This document shows, one piece after another, positions 30,729 through 37,950 of a stretch of 37,950 nt of DNA. The translations under genes and the position numbers were made by a program. The stretch is from Chitinophagaceae bacterium (GTDB lineage: Bacteria; Bacteroidota; Bacteroidia; Chitinophagales; Chitinophagaceae): the NCBI GenBank assembly GCA_004173355.1, contig SEAD01000033.1, positions 1 through 37,950 of the forward strand, written 5' to 3'. The notes beneath the pieces were generated by a model that saw only the letters and a list, made by a program, of their open reading frames with translations, had not been told where the DNA came from and ran no database searches. The stretch's first letter is position 1, and every line of letters starts with the position of its first letter.

Positions 30729-33700
30729 CTACCAGATCCTGATATCATTCACAATATTTTCCGTCCTGCTTGTCGGGCGCTGGTTCCCCCCGGTCAGTTC
30801 GCTCACACTCTGCTGCAGGAACTCCAGTAATTCCGACAACTGGATAATCCCGTCCTGGTTAAGATCTGCTTTTTTATCCTTTAACCCGGATTGCAGGCTG
30901 TAGGTAAAAACGCCATTTTTCCATTTGTCACCCTCTACTGCATACTCTGCTGAACCGGCGGCCGCGATAACAGATGCACCTGATGACCGCCGAAGGTCCG
31001 GAAAGATGGTTCCCATCAGCTGGAATGAGTTATCCAAGCCGACCGCTGTTTCCTTGACGTTGACTGGTCCGGCATTCCGGAATACATTCTCACCCGAACT
31101 TGTTTTGGCAGCGAAGGATCGCTGCACTGTTTCCTTATCCAGCTCCCCGCTATGGCATGCATCGATCAGCAGCACCTTGTTCCTCGACGGTATTGAATCA
31201 AGCAGTCCTTCAAGTTCATCGTAAGCCAGTCCCTGGACCGATGGTTTGGTAAAATCAGTAGGGAAGGTGGAGAGGTAATAATTCAGGTCTTTGTCAAGTA
31301 TGCCATGCCCCGCAAAAAACACAACCACCACATCATCCGGTTTTGATTGTTTCAAATTTGCCTTCAATTGCTGCACATTCTTCTTTGTTACCTTTTCATT
31401 CGTGAGCAGCACCTTCGTGATTTTGGAATAGTCGCCGGATTTTGAGTCAAACAGGTTTACAAAGTCGCCCGCATCTTTTGCGGCATATTTCAGGTTTTTT
31501 GATTTTTCGCTGAAGGTACCAGAACCGATAGCAACGAGGTACAGTGCGGGTTTCACCGGGGCATTCTTCCTGTTTACCGTGATAAACTCGCGGAGGCTTT
31601 CAATCCCTTCACTATTGGTTGCCGAGACCACCACCTGGTTCTTCCCATAACCAAGGGGCAGTTTAACCGGGATGCTGACAGGTCCTGGTTTCGCCTGTTT
31701 TACGGGGAGGCCCTTTGCGCCGTACAATGGAACGCCATTCACGGTCACAAATAAACGGCTGACGGTGTATTGCTGGTCGGCCGCAGTTACCGTGAATGCC
31801 AGGTCGTTTGCAGAAGTCAGGGCCATCTCAGCAGGTAGTCCGGCGAGGGTGATAGCAGGTGCTGACACCAGTCCCTGCGTGTTTTTGTAGCCAAGCTTTT
31901 TTATCCGCTTTTCATGCGCTGCGCGGAAATAACCAATCGTTTCCTTTGATGCATAGCCGAGTGATTCCAGTACTTTATCCGGGCGGTTGTAACCAAGATC
32001 AAACTGGCTGAACTCGTAGGCTTTCCCATTGTACATAAAGGTCAGTTCCTTGTTTGACTGTTTATTGGCCATGTAATAACCCTCGTTATTCACCAGTGCG
32101 TAGTTCGAGTAATTGAAGGCGGCAAAGTTGGCCATGTTTTTCCCGGTAGCGAGGTCGATGAAACGGACGATCTTCTGCTTATCCGTTCCTATAAGGACTT
32201 TTTTGTCCGGTGATACCGCCAGACCGAAATAAACAACGTTGGTATTGTCGTCAAGAATCCGGATCGGTTCCGGGCTGCTGGTACTCCAGACTTTCAATTT
32301 AAAATCCAGTCCGCTGGTAACAAATGTCTCGTTGTCAATAAAAACGGCGCTGTAGGCACAAAATGAGGTAAGAAGTCCGATCTTTTTCATTACCATCTGC
32401 TTGCTGTAGGGAAAGACCCGGATCATTTTCATTCCAACAATATCAAACAGCCCTGCCGTACCGTCCACCATCGTGAACAGTAATTTATTGCCATCCGGTG
32501 ATACCACACCTTCCGTAACAAGTCCATTCCAGTCGTCCGTTAGTTTTTTCCTGTTCAGCCGGAATGACCTTACCACTTTACCATCCGTGTTGAAATGGGC
32601 AAACACCAGATCGGCATCGGCGGAGACCATCCTGTTGCCGCAGACGGCAAACAGTGTTTTGGATGCGGGTAAATACACAGGGTTGAATGCGAAGAAGGTG
32701 TCTTTCTTTTGTATGACATACAAAGGAGTGACCAGGGGATCCGAACCCTTTGAAAAGTCAACCAGTTTGAAATTGATGGTAAATTTCTTTGCATTCCCCG
32801 GAAGCATCCCTACATGATGCGCATATTCGGGATCGCGGTAGGAGTAGCTGTTGGTTTTTTTTAAACCACCCGTTTCGTACACATCAATTGTCCGGTTGTT
32901 GCCTGCCGTACAAAGATCATTCGGCAGATAGTTCGTGAGAACCAATCGTTTTTCATCCGGATAATTGACAGCTACCTGAATCCCGACCTGTGCATTGTTA
33001 TCTGCCTCGAAATAAATATTGGCGCCGTTGCGCGCAGTATCCTGGCAATCCTCCTCGCGTTTCAGCCGGTTGACGTTCCCTTTTTCGATATCAACAATAA
33101 AGGCATCGTTATAAACTTTCGGGATCAGCAGTTGGGTTGCACTCAGGAACACCGGTTGGGCAAGTCTCATTGGCCCACGGATCCCTGAAAAATAGCTGCG
33201 AATGGTCCTGTTGTTTATGTCGTGCACCACCAGGTCGCGTGTATTCTCCAATAACTGTGTATGGTCGTCGGATATCGCCACTGGAATACCCCCATTCAGC
33301 TCACCTGCTTTGTAATCCCCCTTCGTATACCAGTGAAATGGTTTACCGAAAGGATAAACATAGAATTCTTCACCCGTCAGCATGTCACGGCAGACCACTT
33401 CCTCGATTCCGGCCGGGTTCTTTCGCGTATCAAGATAGGCTCCCATTGAACCGGAACTCAGTCTCGGTGCGGTGGTAATGCCATTCGAACGCAGGTCCTT
33501 GTTGAGTGCGGTGAATTTTGCAACGGATGTACGTTCCAGCCGGAACGAAGATCGATTCAATACAAAAAATGTATCAATCAGCAGGGAATTGTCATTCTGG
33601 AGGTTCTCTGATTTGCGGAATTTTTTCAGCACCAGCCGTTCTTTGTACACGCCAAGCTCCTCTATCTCAGGTTCACCAGGCGGTAGGGGCACCAGCTTCG

Positions 33701-34427
33701 GCGAGGCCGGGGCGCCAGGCGTCAGGCTGAGGCTATAGACTTTATTCATAAAAGAGGTGAAGTAAACCGCATTAAGATTGGGTGACACCACCATACGGTT
33801 GACTTTTGCCATCTTATCGATGAGCTTTTTATTCTTGCCCAGGAGAACTTTCATCAGCAGGGTGTTGGTCTCTACCATTGGTGGTACCAGCACTTCCCAC
33901 TTGTGAATAATTTCGCCCTTAAGATTCACTATTGTAAAGAAACAAGGCGTTTTTTCGCCCGGCGATTGTGAAACCAGCAGGATTTTGCTGCCGTCTGCGG
34001 AAAAGCGTGCATTTGTAATCATTTCCCCAACTGCCGCGCCTTCGGGAACAAACCTGATCAGGGTGCTGTCAAGAAACAGATCATATAAATCAAAGATCCC
34101 GATCGGATATTCCGGTATTAACAGGTGGCGTTCGTTCGGCGATATATCCGATGAAGTCAGGTAAATCATATCAGGTATTTCCGAGGGAGCCGGGGCAATC
34201 CGTTTGATCTGCCTTCCGCTACGAAGATCCCAGATGGCGTAATCTCCCAGATCACTACTGCCCAGCAGGTAGGTGTTGCCAGGTGAAAACCGGAAAGAGG
34301 ATGCTGCCAACTCGCCCATCCCCGTTTGGAAAACAACTTTGGGAGTAGCGGTCTGTGCAATTGAAATGTCGGGGGATAAAAGCAGCAGAAGACAGGCTGC
34401 TGCAAGGATTCGTGTCATCAGGCGCAA
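30729..34427 (-). CDS. exported caspase-family (C14) protease with beta-propeller N-terminus
   Basis: 1232 aa with a signal peptide (about 1-25, LLLLLSPDISIAQ), so the enzyme is predicted to be outside the cytoplasm. Residues about 30-780 form WD40/quinoprotein-like beta-propellers (repeated SPDGNKLLF, LKVWSTS, VSPDKKVLIG elements). A linker (EFSQFDLGYNRPDKVLESLGY) and an Ig-like stretch (about 855-960) precede the caspase domain (about 965-1232). The catalytic dyad is His1041 in FFAGHG and Cys1091 in LLIDACHSGE, both intact. Near the end, DLNQDGIIQLSE (about 1188-1199) looks like an EF-hand loop. It starts 14 bp from the divergent CHASE2 gene. The substrate is unknown. Confidence 0.93.
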   Translation of the reverse strand: MRLMTRILAAACLLLLLSPDISIAQTATPKVVFQTGMGELAASSFRFSPGNTYLLGSSDLGDYAIWDLRSGRQIKRIAPAPSEIPDMIYLTSSDISPNERHLLIPEYPIGIFDLYDLFLDSTLIRFVPEGAAVGEMITNARFSADGSKILLVSQSPGEKTPCFFTIVNLKGEIIHKWEVLVPPMVETNTLLMKVLLGKNKKLIDKMAKVNRMVVSPNLNAVYFTSFMNKVYSLSLTPGAPASPKLVPLPPGEPEIEELGVYKERLVLKKFRKSENLQNDNSLLIDTFFVLNRSSFRLERTSVAKFTALNKDLRSNGITTAPRLSSGSMGAYLDTRKNPAGIEEVVCRDMLTGEEFYVYPFGKPFHWYTKGDYKAGELNGGIPVAISDDHTQLLENTRDLVVHDINNRTIRSYFSGIRGPMRLAQPVFLSATQLLIPKVYNDAFIVDIEKGNVNRLKREEDCQDTARNGANIYFEADNNAQVGIQVAVNYPDEKRLVLTNYLPNDLCTAGNNRTIDVYETGGLKKTNSYSYRDPEYAHHVGMLPGNAKKFTINFKLVDFSKGSDPLVTPLYVIQKKDTFFAFNPVYLPASKTLFAVCGNRMVSADADLVFAHFNTDGKVVRSFRLNRKKLTDDWNGLVTEGVVSPDGNKLLFTMVDGTAGLFDIVGMKMIRVFPYSKQMVMKKIGLLTSFCAYSAVFIDNETFVTSGLDFKLKVWSTSSPEPIRILDDNTNVVYFGLAVSPDKKVLIGTDKQKIVRFIDLATGKNMANFAAFNYSNYALVNNEGYYMANKQSNKELTFMYNGKAYEFSQFDLGYNRPDKVLESLGYASKETIGYFRAAHEKRIKKLGYKNTQGLVSAPAITLAGLPAEMALTSANDLAFTVTAADQQYTVSRLFVTVNGVPLYGAKGLPVKQAKPGPVSIPVKLPLGYGKNQVVVSATNSEGIESLREFITVNRKNAPVKPALYLVAIGSGTFSEKSKNLKYAAKDAGDFVNLFDSKSGDYSKITKVLLTNEKVTKKNVQQLKANLKQSKPDDVVVVFFAGHGILDKDLNYYLSTFPTDFTKPSVQGLAYDELEGLLDSIPSRNKVLLIDACHSGELDKETVQRSFAAKTSSGENVFRNAGPVNVKETAVGLDNSFQLMGTIFPDLRRSSGASVIAAAGSAEYAVEGDKWKNGVFTYSLQSGLKDKKADLNQDGIIQLSELLEFLQQSVSELTGGNQRPTSRTENIVNDIRIW

Positions 34428-34441
34428 GGTTTGGTGGGTAG

Positions 34442-35773
34442 ATGAATTTAGCCAAAAGAACCTATTGGGAAATTAATTTTCGCTATTTTAGTTTTCACCA
34501 TTACCAAAACAACCCCATCTTGAAATCCCGGATCTTTTCACGACTCACTGGAAAGCGGCTGCTTTTTTCCTTCCTCCATGCCCTGTTCCTGCTGGTGCTG
34601 CTCTGGTGGTGGCAGACCATGGACTTTACCCTTGCAAGCGAGTCCGGACTTACCGAGAAATCGGTAGTCCTGAAACGGACACTCTTCAAAACCGCGGAAG
34701 ATACCAGTGCCCATTTCCTGTTCCTTGATGTAAGCGGGACCAAAAAACTGATACCAAGGGAAGGGCGGAACGGTTTTGAAACGATCACTAACCGGGCCGC
34801 GCTGGCCGAGTTTTTCCGGATCCTCGGCAGGGTGTCTGAAGGGAAATACCAGTATGTCCTTTGCGATATTGTGTTTGACAAACCATCCGATGATGATGAG
34901 GCTCTTGGATCTGCCCTGGCATCCACGCGGAACGTACTGACCTCTTATTCGATTGATGAAGACGGACCACATACCACTGTTTTTCCAGGTACGCCCTCGG
35001 CTTACGTGGGTTATAAAGTGTCTTCAGGACTTTTTTCCAGTAATGTATTTATAAAATACCCTATCGCGCCGGGTGATGGACTGGTTGGCGCTCCGGTTAA
35101 AATGTACGAAGCAACCCGTGATGCAAAGATTGAAAAAAGCCTTGGCCTTGCATGGGTCAACGGTAAACCCTGGGTCAACCACCTGATCGCGGACTATCGC
35201 ATCCGGCCCTACCATTTACTGGAGGCGGATGCCAGTAACAAAGTGATTCCTTTCGATGATATGCTCAACCTGTTTCGGGCCAGGGATACGATGGTGTTCC
35301 GTCAATTCATGCAGCAGAGGATTATCGTTATCGGTGATTTTGAAAATGATATCCACCCCACCGTACTTGGCGATATGCCAGGTCCGCTGATCCTCTCCAA
35401 TATTTATCTCTCGTTGCTGCATGAAGACGGCCGTATTACCGCGTGGCTGATGCTGTATGTGTTGTCCGGACTGACATTGCTTTCCTGGCTGCTGCTCTAT
35501 CCACCGCCAGTGATCGAACGCTACCAGCGCTGGTGCGAAAAAACCGTGGTAGGCTTCCTGCTCGGTGATCTTTTTCTCTACGCGCTGGTAACCTGGCTGA
35601 TTGTTTTTACCTGTTACCTGATCACTGATTTCCACCTTAACCTGACATTGCTGTCACTGTACACGTTTGGCATGTCCATTTATATAAAATACCGGAACGG
35701 TAAACGGGGAATGGCCGGTGGCGCAAATGCTACTCCCGCACAACCCGTCATAGCTAAAACTGAGGCTGTATGA
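34442..35773 (+). CDS. CHASE2-domain membrane protein without an output domain
   Basis: 443 aa. TM helix 1 (about 40-57) is followed by an extracytoplasmic CHASE2-like domain (about 60-330: FLFLDVSG, YQYVLCDIVFDKPSDDDEALGSAL, IIVIGDFENDIHPT, ILSNIYLSLLHEDGRI). It ends with three C-terminal TM helices (about 335-355, 368-392, 398-417) and a 25-residue Ala-rich tail. In other proteins CHASE2 sits before kinase, cyclase or GGDEF domains; none is present. The start is uncertain: ATG 34442 is only 14 bp from the divergent caspase start, and TTG 34520 is an alternative just before the first TM. Its stop overlaps the next ATG (ATGA), so the next gene is coupled. Confidence 0.85.
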   Translation: MNLAKRTYWEINFRYFSFHHYQNNPILKSRIFSRLTGKRLLFSFLHALFLLVLLWWWQTMDFTLASESGLTEKSVVLKRTLFKTAEDTSAHFLFLDVSGTKKLIPREGRNGFETITNRAALAEFFRILGRVSEGKYQYVLCDIVFDKPSDDDEALGSALASTRNVLTSYSIDEDGPHTTVFPGTPSAYVGYKVSSGLFSSNVFIKYPIAPGDGLVGAPVKMYEATRDAKIEKSLGLAWVNGKPWVNHLIADYRIRPYHLLEADASNKVIPFDDMLNLFRARDTMVFRQFMQQRIIVIGDFENDIHPTVLGDMPGPLILSNIYLSLLHEDGRITAWLMLYVLSGLTLLSWLLLYPPPVIERYQRWCEKTVVGFLLGDLFLYALVTWLIVFTCYLITDFHLNLTLLSLYTFGMSIYIKYRNGKRGMAGGANATPAQPVIAKTEAV

Positions 35774-36657
35774 GACTGATAATACTCCTGCTGCTCCTGA
35801 CACCTGCTGCTGGTTTTTGCCAGGATGTGTTTTATGTATCACATATACAGGGACCGGTAAAAAAGAATATGCCCAGGCCTGTGAAGGCAAGCAAGATTAA
35901 AGTGGATTCACTGCTCAAAATCGGGGAAACAATCGGGTTGAAAGATTCCCTGCATTTTTCAAAATCAACCGACTATGTATCCGTGATCAGTCCGACGAAA
36001 GGAAACTTTATCCTTCGCGCGGATAAAAAATCCGTTGGCCGGGGTGCGGGTGAATTTGTGCTGGCGGTGAACGAAATTTTCGTCCCTGCCGTCAAAACCA
36101 ATACCATGGGAACCCGCAGCGGGATGATCAGCAGTATGTATGATCTGGAAAATTACCTGGCACGGTTCACGGACAGCACAAGGATGGTCATCGCCGGCAC
36201 ACGGAAGATCCTGCTGAATGGCGCCGCCTTCCCGGAACCGGAAGCCAACTATTACTTTGTATCTTATAATTATCGCGGGGAAAGGATCAATAAAAAATTA
36301 TCCATTGACAAGGTAGCCGGCAAGGGCTTCAATCTTATACTTGATCGCTCGCTGTTCCGGATCGATGGGAAAGATTTTGACCCGGCAGAAGTCAGTCGTA
36401 TGGCGTTCCAGAGCCGGGATGCTGACGCAGGTACCAACCAGTTGCTGGATTCCATATCGGTCCGCTATGCAGACGAAGCAGTGCTGGTGGAAGAACTGCG
36501 GCTTGTTCAGCGGGTCATGCTGCTGCAGGGAATTAAAGACATGGAGGAACTGGATGCTGGAATCCGAAGTCACCTCGCTGCCAACTGGGGATTGGTGGAT
36601 GAAGATGACCTGCAACAATTGTTGCTGCAGGTCCGGAAGCCGCAACCGGTAAATTAA
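35770..36657 (+). CDS. exported FecR-like protein coupled to CHASE2
   Basis: 295 aa with signal peptide (1-18, LLTPAAGFCQ). The N-terminal region (about 20-105: HIQGPVKKNMPRPVKASKIKVDSLLKIGETIGLKDSLHFSKSTD) has the pattern of the FecR periplasmic domain, a beta-helix with alternating polar and hydrophobic residues. A second domain (about 140-225, TRMVIAGTRKILLNGAAF... VAGKGFNLILDRSLFRID) and a helical C-terminus (230-290) follow. There is no TM helix other than the signal, so it is periplasmic. The ATG lies in the CHASE2 stop, and the pair probably acts as one complex with the divergent caspase. The precise role is unknown. Confidence 0.82.
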   Translation: MRLIILLLLLTPAAGFCQDVFYVSHIQGPVKKNMPRPVKASKIKVDSLLKIGETIGLKDSLHFSKSTDYVSVISPTKGNFILRADKKSVGRGAGEFVLAVNEIFVPAVKTNTMGTRSGMISSMYDLENYLARFTDSTRMVIAGTRKILLNGAAFPEPEANYYFVSYNYRGERINKKLSIDKVAGKGFNLILDRSLFRIDGKDFDPAEVSRMAFQSRDADAGTNQLLDSISVRYADEAVLVEELRLVQRVMLLQGIKDMEELDAGIRSHLAANWGLVDEDDLQQLLLQVRKPQPVN

Positions 36658-36679
36658 CTACGCCCTATTCCCCTCGCAT

Positions 36680-36856
36680 TCACTTCTTTTTCGCATCCCC
36701 CGCCGGATCCTGTTGCGCATTCCTTGCATTCCGGCAGCGATCGCTGCAATACTTTACCTCATCCCAATTGCGCTCCCACTTTTTACGCCAGGTAAATGGC
36801 CTGCCGCAACTGGCACACCGTTTTGAGGGAAGATTTTCTTTTTTTACAGTTTTCAT
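36680..36856 (-). CDS. DUF2256 zinc-ribbon protein
   Basis: 58 aa. It starts at ATG 36856 and ends at TGA 36680. The sequence [20 protein letters not shown], then [15 protein letters not shown] (residues 8-42), is the DUF2256 signature, with four Cys (14, 17, 37, 41) that should hold one zinc, and a Lys-rich tail. It follows the flavin-reductase gene by 52 bp on the same strand and may be cotranscribed. As I recall, DUF2256 genes are often near cryptochrome/photolyase genes, but none is in the window. Confidence 0.88.
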   Translation of the reverse strand: MKTVKKENLPSKRCASCGRPFTWRKKWERNWDEVKYCSDRCRNARNAQQDPAGDAKKK

Positions 36857-36908
36857 CGAGCAGATGTTTTAACCCATTGTGCACCGGTCCAGGAGGCATT
36901 TTCCCCAA

Positions 36909-37550
36909 CTAATCAGCCAGCTTTGCCGGGATCGTGTCTGGCTTTGCATACGATAGCCTGTCGATCCGGATAGTCTTATGGTAACTGTCCAGCCCGCTGC
37001 AGGTGATCGTGCCTGCTTTTTCCAGATCAATGAAGCCATCACTTCCCACACAATTTTCCGGGAAAAGTACCCTGTCAATCGAGGCTATTACCAGCGTAGT
37101 TCCATTTTCGATTATATCTACGCTGCGAACAAACTGTGCTCCGAATTTCAAGTGGCTTTCCTTCACAAAAGGTGGCCTGAAGCCGTCGGCATATTCAGGG
37201 GTTAACCCGGCAGCATCAAATTCACTTATCTCTTTCGGATACCTCGCGGAAGTCTGGTGTGCCTTCACGTGAAAATCTTCGCTTACATGGTTCACGGTAA
37301 ACTGGCTGGTAGCAAGAATGTTGCGGAGCGTATGCCGCTGCGCCGAATCCGGCCGGACGATGAATCCAAACAGGGGAGGATTGGCACCCAGATGGAAGAA
37401 AGAACTGAAAACAGCCAGGTTTGTCCTGTCATTTTCGTCTGCCGATCCGATAAGCGTAAGGCTTTTGAAGCCGCCCAGCGAGTTGATGAACATGGCGCGG
37501 TATCGCTGTTCAAATGCGAGGATGTCATCGATCGAATAGTGTTGCTGCAT
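36909..37550 (-). CDS. flavin reductase family protein
   Basis: 213-aa flavin-binding split-barrel protein of the flavoredoxin/flavin reductase-like group. Diagnostic parts are INSLGGFKSLTLIGSADENDRTNLAVFSSFFHLGANPPLFGFIVRPDS (about 21-68), which includes the FMN-contacting N-L-A-x-F-S-S run and the Gly/Pro turn, and RHTLRNILATSQFTVNHV. It is the first gene of a unit with the DUF2256 gene. It supplies reduced flavin or reduces small molecules; the partner is not known. It is divergent from the 68-aa gene by 109 bp. Confidence 0.9.
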   Translation of the reverse strand: MQQHYSIDDILAFEQRYRAMFINSLGGFKSLTLIGSADENDRTNLAVFSSFFHLGANPPLFGFIVRPDSAQRHTLRNILATSQFTVNHVSEDFHVKAHQTSARYPKEISEFDAAGLTPEYADGFRPPFVKESHLKFGAQFVRSVDIIENGTTLVIASIDRVLFPENCVGSDGFIDLEKAGTITCSGLDSYHKTIRIDRLSYAKPDTIPAKLAD

Positions 37551-37659
37551 GGGTCTGAAAGGGTTTTACTGGTCGCAAGTTCCGTTATTTTGGGTGGTAA
37601 AAGTTGTATGTCCCCAGCCTTGGCCGGCAATTTGTACGGTATTGGAAAATCATTTCAGT

Positions 37660-37866
37660 ATGGATATCTCTGCCGAACAACTGGCCGCCCTGCAAAAACT
37701 TCCCCTGGCTTACGATACGCCTGAAGAGCCTACCGGGCTTTATGTGGAAATGGAGTCGCTTGGACTTGTCCGCATCGATCGTGAGGAAGAAACCAATAAG
37801 GCATTATTAATTGTACGCACCGATCTTGGATCCCAGGTCATGCGAAGGCACGGATTGCAGGATTAG
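37660..37866 (+). CDS. small hypothetical protein
   Basis: 68 aa from ATG 37660 (MDISAEQLAALQKLPLAYDTPEEP). A longer frame from 37549 adds 37 residues with cysteines and tryptophans that overlap the divergent promoter region and look non-coding. It has an N-terminal helix and a C-terminal strand-turn (LYVEMESLGLVRIDREEE and ALLIVRTDLGSQVMRRHG), which resembles a compact winged-helix or regulatory domain. I do not recognise it. An imperfect hairpin follows its stop. Confidence 0.65.
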   Translation: MDISAEQLAALQKLPLAYDTPEEPTGLYVEMESLGLVRIDREEETNKALLIVRTDLGSQVMRRHGLQD

Positions 37867-37872
37867 TGGCCG

Positions 37873-37909
37873 GTCAACCATTGAAGAATTAGCTTCACCG
37901 CTGGTTGAC
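37873..37909. terminator. hairpin downstream of the small hypothetical gene
   Basis: Outer arms GTCAACCA / TGGTTGAC (8 bp perfect) and inner arms TGAAG / CTTCA (5 bp) around AATTAG. No T tract follows, so it may be a stabilising 3' end rather than an intrinsic terminator. The remaining 41 bp of the window contain an ATG at 37943 that could begin a further gene, which I cannot support. Confidence 0.4.
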
Positions 37910-37950
37910 ATTCTTTGGTGGAAACCAATTATAACTTCAGGCATGGGAAA

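Noticed and set aside
1-37950. tRNA, rRNA, IS elements and phage genes.
   Set aside because: I looked through the intergenic stretches and found no cloverleaf-like T-arm/CCA ends, rRNA-like segments, transposase frames or terminal repeats. No computational search was run.

Overview
The window reads as chromosome from a Bacteroidota bacterium, most likely of the Chitinophagaceae or a close relative. This is inferred from a SusC/SusD pair, a second TonB-dependent receptor, many lipoproteins with an SC(N/S)K(D/N) lipobox, a DUF6520-like peptide gene, and promoters of the Bacteroidota type (TTTG, 19 bp, TAnnTTTG). I see no rRNA, tRNA, CRISPR array, insertion sequence or phage gene.

Layout. (1) 19-1679: an ABC exporter pair (ATPase and permease). 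(2) 1688-5966, minus strand: a probable metal-acquisition locus with a small Cys/His-rich exported protein, a TonB-dependent receptor and two lipoproteins that carry or resemble DUF4625 and have His-rich patches. Palindromes lie upstream of the receptor and of the first gene. (3) 6072-10528: a GIY-YIG-like protein, an SGNH hydrolase, an AraC regulator, an aldo/keto reductase, a RibD/DHFR-like reductase with a coupled 34-codon ORF, and an exported DinB-like protein. (4) 10583-10758: eight 22-bp tandem repeats. (5) 10767-13588: an exported beta-lactamase-fold serine hydrolase divergent from a membrane-spanning winged-helix regulator; between them are four helically phased GTAAA repeats. (6) 13622-20179: oxidoreductases (NmrA-like, flavodoxin-fold quinone reductase, SDR, zinc alcohol dehydrogenase) interleaved with three AraC regulators. 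Two of the promoters carry similar 21-bp-spaced direct repeats, and the quinone reductase has a perfect inverted repeat abutting its start codon. (7) 20201-21050: a lipoprotein and a small XRE repressor whose canonical promoter is covered by a 26-bp palindrome. (8) 21387-27774: thioredoxin-like/SusC/SusD operon, bidirectional terminator, small exported peptide, orphan ECF sigma factor. (9) 27794-30642: a hypothetical protein preceded by a long hairpin, an RCC1-repeat lipoprotein, a small membrane protein and an exported SH3 protein. (10) 30729-36657: an exported propeller-caspase divergent from a membrane CHASE2 protein that is translationally coupled to an exported FecR-like protein. (11) 36680-37866: a DUF2256 zinc-ribbon gene (58 aa), a flavin reductase and a small unknown gene.

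The most unusual candidate system is the caspase/CHASE2/FecR-like group. The caspase has a signal peptide, and the CHASE2 protein has no cytoplasmic kinase, cyclase or other output domain, so the sensing and proteolytic parts both appear to face the periplasm. The second most interesting is the one-component membrane regulator with a phased operator that sits upstream of a promoter lacking a -33 box for an envelope hydrolase.
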